Assembly: GCA_043818555.1 (NCBI GenBank)
Contig: JBDRFP010000029.1
Span: forward strand, 1 to 9,612
DNA length: 9,612 nt
Direction: 5' to 3'
Source of the DNA: JAUYIW01 sp043818555
GTDB lineage: Bacteria; Patescibacteriota; Patescibacteriia; UBA9934
Each line of letters opens with the position of its first letter. The stretch's first letter is position 1. The notes beneath the pieces were generated by a model. The model worked only from the letters and a program-made list of their open reading frames with translations, did no database searches and had not been told where the DNA came from. Positions 5,027-9,612 of this stretch are shown here, piece after piece. The position numbers and the translations under genes are program-made.

Positions 5027-5390
5027 TTTTATTGCCCAGACCCTTAATCATCTGTTGAAGCAGATAATTGGCCCGCCTACGCTTTAACTCGAGCTCTCGA
5101 TATTTCTCGACGCTCAAATATTCTAAACCTCGTGATAGCTCCAATAGGTATGCGCACTCAGAGCTTGAGCCTCGCGCCATGTGTAAAAACCTAATGAAGT
5201 CTTTCGTTGAACTACGAGCTTGTCCTTCTACAATGTTCAAAACAATAGAAACCGACGCACGCCGAAGTTGGAATATTAGCCCATACTTTTCCTCTGTAGG
5301 GAATGATTTAGTCACTACATAAACCAACTTAATAAACTCATTAGAGGCCTTCCATACCTCAAGCTTATGATAAGGCTGTACAAAATCCAT
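5013..5390 (-). CDS. Four-helix-bundle protein (23S rRNA intervening-sequence type), 125 aa
   Basis: Belongs to the small four-helix-bundle family first found in intervening sequences of 23S rRNA (TIGR02436, PF05635), also related to the Avd proteins of diversity-generating retroelements. Recognised by YHKLEVWKASNEFIKLVYVV near the start, then SFPTEEKYGLIFQLRRASVSI, NIVEGQARSSTKDFIRFLHMARGSSSE and LLELSRGLEYLS, in the family order. The protein is probably cytosolic and oligomeric; its cellular role is not known. There is no rRNA or reverse transcriptase gene here. AGGAGG (5404-5409 on the - strand) lies 13 nt before ATG, longer than usual, with one GAGCTTA copy in between. The gene is enclosed by GAGCTTA arrays of opposite orientation, which could mean it arrived as a unit with the repeats. 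Confidence 0.93.
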   Translation of the reverse strand: MDFVQPYHKLEVWKASNEFIKLVYVVTKSFPTEEKYGLIFQLRRASVSIVLNIVEGQARSSTKDFIRFLHMARGSSSECAYLLELSRGLEYLSVEKYRELELKRRRANYLLQQMIKGLGNKISST

Positions 5391-5392
5391 AC

Positions 5393-5496
5393 TAAGCTCT
5401 ACGCCTCCTGAAGTAAGCTCACTTTAAGCTCCTACTAAGCTCATTTAAGCTCTTCTGTTCTCTACTTTAAGCTCCTTAGTTCTCCGTATTAAGCTC
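5393..5496 (-). repeat. GAGCTTA array 2, inverted (four-helix-bundle to ruvX spacer)
   Basis: Seven exact TAAGCTC on the + strand, that is GAGCTTA on the - strand, at 5393, 5414, 5425, 5436, 5446, 5468 and 5490; distances 21, 11, 11, 10, 22 and 22 bp. Orientation is opposite to arrays 1 and 3. The last copy lies within the final codons of ruvX (the EL of the KELNTEN tail). The 18-mer at 5414-5431 is the exact reverse complement of one in each of the other arrays. Confidence 0.9.
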
Positions 5497-5883
5497 CTTC
5501 CGCTCATCGAGAAAGGCTTGCATAATAAGCATTGCCGCAAGCGCGTCCTCCTCAACTTCCACTCCCTCCTCTTCCTGCATACGCTGACTCTCGGACGATG
5601 TATAGCGCTCGTCAACTTCGTGTACGGTCATACCCTCAGCGCGCATAGCTTCAATAAACTCTTTGGTGATCATTAACTGCTCCCCACATTCCTCTTCATT
5701 GGTCGACAATGGCACGCCAACTACAAATTCTTCAACGCCTTCCATTTGGGCAAACTCTTGAATGTCGCTTACGGCCTCAGGTGTGTAGGCGATAACATCA
5801 ACCGGAGATGCAATGCCGGTTTCACTGTCGCCTAGTGCAAGGCCAATATTTGAAAGGCCGTAGTCGATTGCTAGGTAGCGCAT
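5476..5883 (-). CDS. ruvX: Putative pre-16S rRNA nuclease / Holliday junction resolvase RuvX (YqgF), 135 aa
   Basis: RNase H-fold protein of the YqgF/RuvX family, implicated in 5' maturation of 16S rRNA and earlier proposed as a Holliday junction resolvase. Family blocks are in order: MRYLAIDYGLSNIGLALGD with the first catalytic Asp (D7), VVGVPLSTNEE (54-64), VDERYTSSESQ with D91, and EEDALAAMLIMQAFLDE with D113. Length is normal (about 135-150). ATG 5883 starts directly at the conserved first strand. No RBS is seen; the start lies 36 bp after the stop of the DUF7282-like gene, so coupling or co-transcription is likely. The C-terminal tail ERKELNTEN includes a GAGCTTA word, so the repeat array reaches into the coding region. 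Confidence 0.93.
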   Translation of the reverse strand: MRYLAIDYGLSNIGLALGDSETGIASPVDVIAYTPEAVSDIQEFAQMEGVEEFVVGVPLSTNEEECGEQLMITKEFIEAMRAEGMTVHEVDERYTSSESQRMQEEEGVEVEEDALAAMLIMQAFLDERKELNTEN

Positions 5884-5893
5884 AATTAACGAG

Positions 5894-5922
5894 GAGGTTA
5901 AAAAGAGGTTAGAGAGAGGTTA
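5894..5922 (+). repeat. GAGGTTA triplet at exactly 11-bp period
   Basis: GAGGTTA at 5894, 5905 and 5916. The third copy contains the stop codon (TAA on the - strand at 5922-5920) of the upstream gene. It differs from GAGCTTA by one base and occupies the spacer before ruvX. Confidence 0.85.
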
Positions 5923-6366
5923 ACGGACGCTGGATGGGTCGGCCACGAAGTCGGGGCGGACGACTTCGCCATCGACCTCTACCGGAAGATCGTCATCGAT
6001 TACAAAAATACCGTCGCCATCATCGGCATGAAGTAGAGTAATGTAGCTGTATCCTGGGAGCATTTCGTCGACGAGCATGATTGTCAAATCGTCGTAAGTT
6101 CCAATGTCGAGATACTGTGATGTCCCAATGATTGTCGCCGGCGCGCCACTCATTGATTCGTGGATTGTGATGAACCCGGGAGCTGCCAGAGTGGCATCGA
6201 GAACTACCCTGTCCATGTCGTACTGATCTTCAACTGTGATCGACCCGCCACCAACATCTACTGGCCTGTAGTCAAGTTCCGGTGCTTTTGGAGCAAACAC
6301 AAAGTAAGCACCAAGGGCTAAAATTACGACTAAAATGCTAATAATTGTCAAAATGTCTTTTTTCAT
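5920..6366 (-). CDS. Membrane-anchored DUF7282-like protein, 148 aa
   Basis: The protein starts MKKD, followed by one hydrophobic helix (about residues 5-25, ILTIISILVVILALGAYFVF), then an extracytoplasmic domain. The pattern DRVVLDATLAAPGFITIHES, G.S..LDIG.YDDLTIMLV, YITLLHADDGDGIF and DLPVEVDGEVVRPDF fits what I know of DUF7282 domains, small beta-rich modules found in many archaea and bacteria with unknown function. The upstream TTG at 6411 would extend the frame through the promoter, so ATG 6366 is preferred, with GCGGAA as a weak RBS. It is the first gene after a good promoter and precedes ruvX by 36 bp. A link with recombination is not implied. The domain assignment is from memory of the pattern. 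Confidence 0.75.
   Translation of the reverse strand: MKKDILTIISILVVILALGAYFVFAPKAPELDYRPVDVGGGSITVEDQYDMDRVVLDATLAAPGFITIHESMSGAPATIIGTSQYLDIGTYDDLTIMLVDEMLPGYSYITLLHADDGDGIFVIDDDLPVEVDGEVVRPDFVADPSSVR
5946..5968 (-). other. Hairpin inside the 3' end of the DUF7282-like gene
   Basis: CGAAGTCG (5946-5953) pairs perfectly with CGACTTCG (5961-5968), loop 7 nt, within the last codons. There is no T-tract. It may slow decay or processing of the mRNA before ruvX, or be chance. Confidence 0.35.
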
Positions 6367-6389
6367 ATTTCCGCTAATCTTAGGCCTGT

Positions 6390-6419
6390 ATTCTACCTCA
6401 CCTCCTGACAAAAAGTCAA
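6390..6419 (-). promoter_or_regulatory. Promoter of the DUF7282-like gene and ruvX
   Basis: On the - strand TTGACT (6419-6414), an 18-bp spacer and TAGAAT (6395-6390); five of six bases match in both boxes. Predicted start near 6383, about 17 nt before ATG 6366. Confidence 0.7.
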
Positions 6420-6433
6420 ATTTTTGCTATTGT
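6405..6433 (+). promoter_or_regulatory. Divergent + strand promoter of the candidate small RNA
   Basis: CTGACA (6405-6410), a 17-bp spacer and TATTGT (6428-6433), preceded by TGC, so it has an extended -10 (TGn). It overlaps the - strand promoter, so the two may compete. Predicted start near 6440. Confidence 0.6.
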
Positions 6434-6439
6434 ATGTTT

Positions 6440-6590
6440 TGAAAATACCTTCCCCTCTAACTCTAAGGAGTGTCGGCAGGTGGAACGCGGGTCTTGCCAG
6501 CCTCGTGGAGACAGCGAAGAGTTTCTCTGTACGCCGCGAGTCCTACAAGTTCAACCAAAAATTGCAAGCGCCCGTAAAACGGCGCTTTTT
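6440..6590 (+). ncRNA. Candidate structured small RNA, about 150 nt, unknown family
   Basis: There is no credible coding region, but there is an extended -10 promoter just upstream and a strong terminator at the end. Internal structure: GGCAGG (6475-6480) with CTTGCC (6493-6498); CTCGTGG (6502-6508) with CCGCGAG (6534-6540, one G.U), capped by ACAG (6511-6514) with CTGT (6527-6530). AGGA (6466-6469) can pair with TCCT (6541-6544) to close both hairpins into a three-way junction, and TTGAA (6439-6443) with TTCAA (6550-6554) near the ends. It lacks the SRP GGAAG loop motif, tRNA acceptor/T-arm pairing and the length of tmRNA or RNase P RNA. 6S RNA is conceivable but not shown. Confidence 0.5.
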
Positions 6591-6592
6591 TC
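6567..6592 (+). terminator. Terminator of the candidate small RNA
   Basis: AAGCGCC pairs with GGCGCTT (or AAGCG and CCGT with ACGG and CGCTT, one bulge), followed by TTTT and CTT. The stem is GC rich with a short A-rich loop. Confidence 0.8.
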
Positions 6593-6599
6593 TTAGCAG

Positions 6600-6647
6600 A
6601 AAAAAAACGGATCGGGACGGATCCATAAATCGCATAGGGCCTATCCG
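6600..6647 (-). terminator. Terminator of the adk-map unit
   Basis: On the - strand GGATC (6624-6620) pairs with GATCC (6613-6609), followed by G and eight T (6607-6600). CGGAT (6647-6643) can also pair with ATCCG (6612-6608), giving an alternative outer stem. It lies just after the map stop and faces the small-RNA terminator. Confidence 0.6.
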
Positions 6648-6651
6648 ATTA

Positions 6652-7440
6652 CTAATCCAACAACCGCACCTTCGGCTGCGGGGTCAAAATCTCAGGACCA
6701 TCCTCACCAACAACAACTGTAACCTCAAAATGAGCAGCGTCCGACCCGTCGGCTGTGATTATTGTCCAGCCGTCTTCTGATGTTTCAACTTCGTCAGAAC
6801 CGGTTGTAATCATTGGCTCAAGCGCCAAACACATACCGGCTTGAATTTTCTGCTCGCCAAACTTTAATGTTTTATAATTTGGAATATGTGGCTTTTCGTG
6901 AACTGCATGCCCAACACCGTGCCCTACTAACGATCGGACAATCCCGTACTTCTTTGTATCGACCGAGTCCTCAATCGTCGCTCCAATGTCGGAAATCATA
7001 TTTCCAGCAAGCGCTGCATCAACTCCAACATACAACGCATCGCGGGTCAATCGAAGTAGGTCGAGCTTCTCTTTTGTGATGTTCCCGATCGGCACAGTCG
7101 CGGCCATGTCAACGCACAAGCCATCAAACCACAAGCCAACGTCCAGCCCAACAACATCGCCGTCCTGCAAAGTTTCCTCGCGCTCGCCCACGCCATGAAC
7201 AACCTCGTCGTTACGCGAAACGCAAAGCGTGGATGGAAATGGTTTTGGTCCGCCGCCCTTATAGCCTTTGAAAGAAGGCCTGCCGCCCCCATCAATAATC
7301 ACCTTTTCTGCAATCGCATCAAGCTCGCGCATAGTCACGCCTGGGCGTGCCGCGTCCACCGCAGCCTGAAGAGCCTTGGCGAGCAATTTGCCGCCACGGC
7401 GCATTATCTCGATTTCATCTTTTGTCTTTACTAACGGCAT
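6652..7440 (-). CDS. map: Methionine aminopeptidase type I, 262 aa
   Basis: Removes the initiator methionine from nascent proteins, a dinuclear-metal enzyme of the pita-bread fold (M24A). All five expected metal ligands are present: D100 (GLDVGLWFDG), D111 (VDMAATVPIG), H174 (GHGVGHAVHE), E208 (LALEPM) and E239 (AHFEVTVVV); substrate-binding H82 lies in DEVVHGV. Length is normal for type I without an N-terminal extension. I chose ATG 7440 (MPLVKTKDEIEIMR) because family members begin at this helix; a GTG at 7452 would add four residues. No clear RBS. It follows adk by 60 bp filled with GAGCTTA repeats, matching the common adk-map order near the ribosomal protein genes, and ends at a terminator. 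Confidence 0.97.
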   Translation of the reverse strand: MPLVKTKDEIEIMRRGGKLLAKALQAAVDAARPGVTMRELDAIAEKVIIDGGGRPSFKGYKGGGPKPFPSTLCVSRNDEVVHGVGEREETLQDGDVVGLDVGLWFDGLCVDMAATVPIGNITKEKLDLLRLTRDALYVGVDAALAGNMISDIGATIEDSVDTKKYGIVRSLVGHGVGHAVHEKPHIPNYKTLKFGEQKIQAGMCLALEPMITTGSDEVETSEDGWTIITADGSDAAHFEVTVVVGEDGPEILTPQPKVRLLD

Positions 7441-7454
7441 AGTGTGTGGCACAA

Positions 7455-7503
7455 GAGCTTAAAGTGAGCTTAAAACAGTAGACGCAGAGCTTAAGAGAGC
7501 TTA
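7455..7503 (+). repeat. GAGCTTA array 3 (map to adk spacer)
   Basis: GAGCTTA at 7455, 7466, 7487 and 7497; distances 11, 21 and 10 bp. The last copy contains the adk stop codon (TAA on the - strand, 7503-7501). The first 18 bases, GAGCTTAAAGTGAGCTTA, are identical to 4967-4984 and to the reverse complement of 5414-5431. Confidence 0.9.
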
Positions 7504-8061
7504 TTTAGGTAGATCGAGGGCTTTCTTAACGCGCTCGGCTACTTCTTCAATGCTACCCATACCATCAACATATTTTACAATGCCCTGCTCTTCGTATTCG
7601 GCAATTACAGGTTTAGTCTCTTCCTCGTACAGCTCAAGTCTTCGAGCGATTAATTCAGGAGTGTCATCTTTTCGCCCTTCGGTCTCGGCACGCTTACGCA
7701 AGCGTTCGATTGACTCATCGTGCGGAATATTGATCACCAAAAGCACAGTAGGCGTATCGTAGCTCTTAAACGCTTTAAGCTGTTCAACAGTCCTCGGATA
7801 ACCATCGAGAATATAACCACCTTTGGCGTCATCCTTCTCCATTCGCTTTTTAAGTACATCGAGCGCCATGTAGTCTGGCACAAGCGGCCTTTCGCCATGG
7901 ATAATTGTATCGATCTGTTTACCAAGGTCGCTCCCAGTAGCTATCTCGTTGCGTAAAAGATGCCCCATGGACAATGCTGGGATACCGAGCTTTTTCGCCA
8001 GTATATTCGCCTGCGTGCCCTTTCCTCCTCCCTGAGGACCGAGTATTAGGATCTTGTTCAT
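7501..8061 (-). CDS. adk: Adenylate kinase, 186 aa, short-LID form
   Basis: Interconverts ATP plus AMP with two ADP in the cytosol. The P-loop GPQGGGKGTQ is at residues 8-17; the AMP-binding segment is SMGHLLRNEI; GYILDGYPRTVEQL is the conserved DGFPRT block; the short LID lies around RAETEGRKDDTPE and the following arginine helix is LIARRLELYEEET. The LID has no four-Cys zinc knuckle and is short, hence 186 rather than about 215 residues. ATG 8061 fits the family start; no RBS is evident in the AT-rich leader. It is the first gene of the adk-map unit, with a promoter about 106 bp upstream. Its stop codon lies in a GAGCTTA repeat. Confidence 0.97.
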   Translation of the reverse strand: MNKILILGPQGGGKGTQANILAKKLGIPALSMGHLLRNEIATGSDLGKQIDTIIHGERPLVPDYMALDVLKKRMEKDDAKGGYILDGYPRTVEQLKAFKSYDTPTVLLVINIPHDESIERLRKRAETEGRKDDTPELIARRLELYEEETKPVIAEYEEQGIVKYVDGMGSIEEVAERVKKALDLPK

Positions 8062-8082
8062 ATTGTCGAGAGTGAATAAATG

Positions 8083-8129
8083 GTAGAAAGTAGATAAAAC
8101 CGCGCCTGCATTTTACCACTACTTACTAC
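8083..8129. promoter_or_regulatory. Leader hairpin before adk
   Basis: Segments GTAG (8083-8086), AAGTAG (8088-8093) and TAAAA (8095-8099) pair with CTAC (8126-8129), CTACTT (8119-8124) and TTTTA (8111-8115) around an 11-nt GC-rich loop. It falls in the predicted adk leader and uses two of the heptad repeats as its right arm. Confidence 0.5.
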
Positions 8130-8145
8130 TTCCTACTAACTACTT
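8118..8145 (-). repeat. Tandem 7-bp repeat in the adk leader
   Basis: Four adjacent heptads on the + strand: ACTACTT, ACTACTT, CCTACTA, ACTACTT. This is the reverse complement of the AAGTAGT heptad before aspS, so relative to the following gene the two arrays are in opposite orientation. Confidence 0.8.
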
Positions 8146-8166
8146 ACTGAGCATTTGTAGATATTG

Positions 8167-8194
8167 AGTATAACCGAACCAGAATATTTTTCAA
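8167..8194 (-). promoter_or_regulatory. Promoter of adk-map
   Basis: On the - strand TTGAAA (8194-8189), a 16-bp spacer and TATACT (8172-8167); five of six bases match in both boxes. Predicted start near 8160, giving a leader of about 100 nt. Confidence 0.65.
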
Positions 8195-8199
8195 GAGAT

Positions 8200-8232
8200 A
8201 GAAAAACGCCCCATCTTTTTACAGACAGGGCG
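8200..8232 (-). terminator. Terminator of the 117-aa - strand ORF
   Basis: The arms 8223-8232 and 8207-8216 form a ten-pair stem on the - strand (two G.U pairs), 6-nt loop, then TTTTT. The two G.U pairs would be mismatches in the + strand RNA, which fixes the orientation. It lies 16 bp after the stop at 8249. Confidence 0.8.
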
Positions 8233-8248
8233 AGGGGGCTGACTGGGG

Positions 8249-8602
8249 TCAGCGCTTCTGGAGAGCGCCGGAGTCGAGCGTACCGCGCAGGTAGTTGAAC
8301 AGGGTTCCGGCTTCGAAGTGCCGGATCATTTCCCTAGCACGCCCCTGCAGGACATCGCCCGCATGAAGCAGGCTACCGTTGGCACTGCCGTCAGGAGTGT
8401 GCCAATACGGGCTCTGTCCAAAGCCTTCAAGCCTTTCCTTGTTTGTCCGCAGGAAGCTGATGGTGTCGGCCACCATCTCTCCGATGAGCGGGAACAGACC
8501 GGAATCGCTCCAACGGCCTAGGAAGAACATGTTGTATAAGATGAGATACATCGGTAACACCCGGAGATTTGGGTTTAATGCCCTAAAATCTCTTGGTAAC
8601 AT
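8249..8602 (-). CDS. Hypothetical protein, 117 aa, possibly 5'-truncated
   Basis: I do not recognise the family. Support comes from the well-placed - strand terminator just after its stop. The protein has a hydrophobic stretch near the start (LPMYLILYNMFFLG, about residues 16-29), then a mixed region with GEMVADTISFLRTNKERLEGF and a C-terminal helix-rich part (HAGDVLQGRAREMIRHFEAGTLFNYLRGTL). The ATG at 8602 has no RBS, and the frame stays open seven more codons upstream to a TAG near 8625. Its start is only 8 bp from the divergent transposase start, which leaves no room for two promoters. It may therefore be the 3' remnant of a longer gene cut by the transposon. Confidence 0.5.
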   Translation of the reverse strand: MLPRDFRALNPNLRVLPMYLILYNMFFLGRWSDSGLFPLIGEMVADTISFLRTNKERLEGFGQSPYWHTPDGSANGSLLHAGDVLQGRAREMIRHFEAGTLFNYLRGTLDSGALQKR

Positions 8603-8610
8603 GCCGAAGT

Positions 8611-9612
8611 ATGAATAAAACTGCCGCTACAGGGATTCTCAATGTGGGCAATCCCTGTGTGAACTACTATGCGTCCTTGCTGCAAAGATGGCCTGAACGA
8701 AAGCTGCTATCTCGTCATGAGCGCTGGCGCAAGACAGCGAACCAAATAGGGTTATCCAAAGAGGCTAAGAACCGCCTTGAGTGGATCATTTGGTATGAAA
8801 CCAAAGGAGAGGAGAATACCTCTAAGACGGCCAGGCATTTTGGCATTGCAAGAAAGACCTTCCATGCTTGGTTGAAACGATTCGACGAAACCAGTCTCGC
8901 CTCCCTTGAGGGCAAGTCAAAAGCCCCCAAAAACGTAAGGCAGAAAGAATTCACCCCGCTCCAGTACGAGAGGGTCGTAAAGCTGCGCAAAGAACACATC
9001 CGTTATGGTAAAATGAAGCTCCTGAAACTCTATGAACAAAAGCATCCAGAGGATAAGAATATTTCCTCCTGGAAGATCCAGTGCATAATCCAAAAGTCAG
9101 GAATCTATTATTCTCCTGCAAAACAAGCGAAAACCAACAAGAAGAGACAGCGCAGCACACAGAAGAAAAAGATCACAGAGCTTAAGCGCAAGAAGGCGTC
9201 CGGCTTCCTTGTGTGCATGGACACGGTGGTCAAATATTGGAACGGCAATAAGCGCTACATCCTAACAGCGATAGATAGACACTCAAGAATTGCATATGCG
9301 CGCATGTACACAACGCACAGCTCAGCGAGCGCTCGAGACTTCCTCTACAGGACATACTTCCTTCTCGATGGTAAGATAACCAATGTACAGACAGATAACG
9401 GCTCTGAGTTCCACAAGCACTTTGACAAGGCTTGTCGTGATCTCGGGATGGATCATTATTGGTCGCGCGCCAAGACTCCAAAAGACAACCCGGTAAATGA
9501 GCGCTTCAACCGAACCTTGCAGGATGAATTCGTCGCCCTAGGCAACATGACCGATAACTGCTCTCTCTTCAACAAAAGACTCACCGAGTGGCTAGTAGAA
9601 TACAACTTCAAA
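8611..9612 (+). CDS. rve (DDE) transposase, IS481/IS3-like, 3' end outside window
   Basis: Integrase-core transposase; 334 codons are present and the frame is still open at the window edge. The N-terminal part has a helix-turn-helix around TSKTARHFGIARKTFHAWLKR (about 70-90), preceded by KTANQIGLSKEAKNRLEW. A basic linker (about 160-196, KKRQRSTQKKK) leads to the RNase H-fold core. The catalytic triad is complete: D204 (VCMDTV), D262 (QTDNGSEF) and E297 (PKDNPVNERFNRTLQDE), with 34 residues between the second D and E, as in DD(34-35)E enzymes. No stop or frameshift is visible, so it could be active. ATG 8611 is the first ATG after an in-frame stop at 8584; no RBS is seen, and a later start such as GTG 8659 is possible. 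The element's ends were not found. Confidence 0.9.
   Translation, partial: MNKTAATGILNVGNPCVNYYASLLQRWPERKLLSRHERWRKTANQIGLSKEAKNRLEWIIWYETKGEENTSKTARHFGIARKTFHAWLKRFDETSLASLEGKSKAPKNVRQKEFTPLQYERVVKLRKEHIRYGKMKLLKLYEQKHPEDKNISSWKIQCIIQKSGIYYSPAKQAKTNKKRQRSTQKKKITELKRKKASGFLVCMDTVVKYWNGNKRYILTAIDRHSRIAYARMYTTHSSASARDFLYRTYFLLDGKITNVQTDNGSEFHKHFDKACRDLGMDHYWSRAKTPKDNPVNERFNRTLQDEFVALGNMTDNCSLFNKRLTEWLVEYNFK
8629..8658. repeat. 9-bp inverted repeat near the transposase start
   Basis: ACAGGGATT (8629-8637) and AATCCCTGT (8650-8658) are perfect inverted repeats with a 12-nt loop. They lie within the first codons if ATG 8611 is used. They could be an end-proximal transposase binding site or an mRNA hairpin limiting translation. 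Confidence 0.5.

Noticed and set aside
6396..6411. AGGAGGTGAG as an RBS for a longer DUF7282-like protein from TTG 6411 or nearby
   Set aside because: It lies in the spacer between good -35 and -10 boxes and has no start codon at the right distance; GTG within it runs into TAG.
6440..6590. tRNA, SRP RNA or tmRNA
   Set aside because: No acceptor stem or T-arm pairing, no SRP tetraloop motif, and too short for tmRNA.
6424..6780. 118-aa + strand frame
   Set aside because: It crosses two terminators and continues antisense into map; composition is unlike the real genes. The region is better explained as a small RNA.
8379..8618. 79-aa + strand frame opposite the 117-aa ORF
   Set aside because: No RBS or terminator in its direction; the terminator at 8200-8232 works on the - strand.

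Overview
The window looks like a piece of a Patescibacteria (Candidate Phyla Radiation, CPR) chromosome, or of a similarly reduced bacterium. This is an inference from gene content: very short housekeeping proteins, an aspartyl-tRNA synthetase apparently lacking the GAD insertion, a four-helix-bundle (TIGR02436/PF05635-type) gene placed among core genes, few clear Shine-Dalgarno sites before the core genes, and a long-IS481/IS3-like rve transposase. The standard genetic code fits, since TGA, TAA and TAG all act as stops.

Left accessory part (1-1980, + strand): three hairpins, then two tandem paralogous small genes (284-562 and 728-1033). Each has the same 62-bp promoter/RBS block and its own terminator, and a dispersed repeat lies between them. 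Next comes an array of four 20-21-bp direct repeats running into a strong promoter, followed by a two-gene unit for small single-pass membrane proteins (1243-1569, 1577-1888) and a terminator. None of these four proteins was recognised.

Middle (1990-2550, - strand): a small ArsR-type winged-helix regulator gene with a perfect palindrome just upstream of its start and a second copy just beyond its stop.

Core part (2551-8061, - strand): in transcription order adk, map, a gap holding a candidate + strand small RNA with its own promoter and terminator, then a membrane-anchored DUF7282-like protein, ruvX, a four-helix-bundle gene, recO and aspS. The tight spacing suggests transcription units adk-map, DUF7282-ruvX-(4HB)-(recO), and aspS alone. 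ruvX and recO are both recombination/repair functions; adk, map and aspS serve nucleotide supply, N-terminal processing and translation.

The most unusual feature is in the spacers. Several are filled with one short word repeated at 10-11 bp or about 21-23 bp, close to one or two DNA helical turns: 20 exact copies of GAGCTTA in three spacers, and three copies of GAGGTTA at exactly 11 bp in another. A second family, tandem AAGTAGT heptads, sits in the aspS and adk leaders. The GAGCTTA arrays point in opposite directions on the two sides of the four-helix-bundle gene.

Right end (8207-9612): an unidentified - strand ORF with a good terminator, whose start lies 8 bp from the start of a divergent, intact-looking but window-truncated DDE transposase gene.
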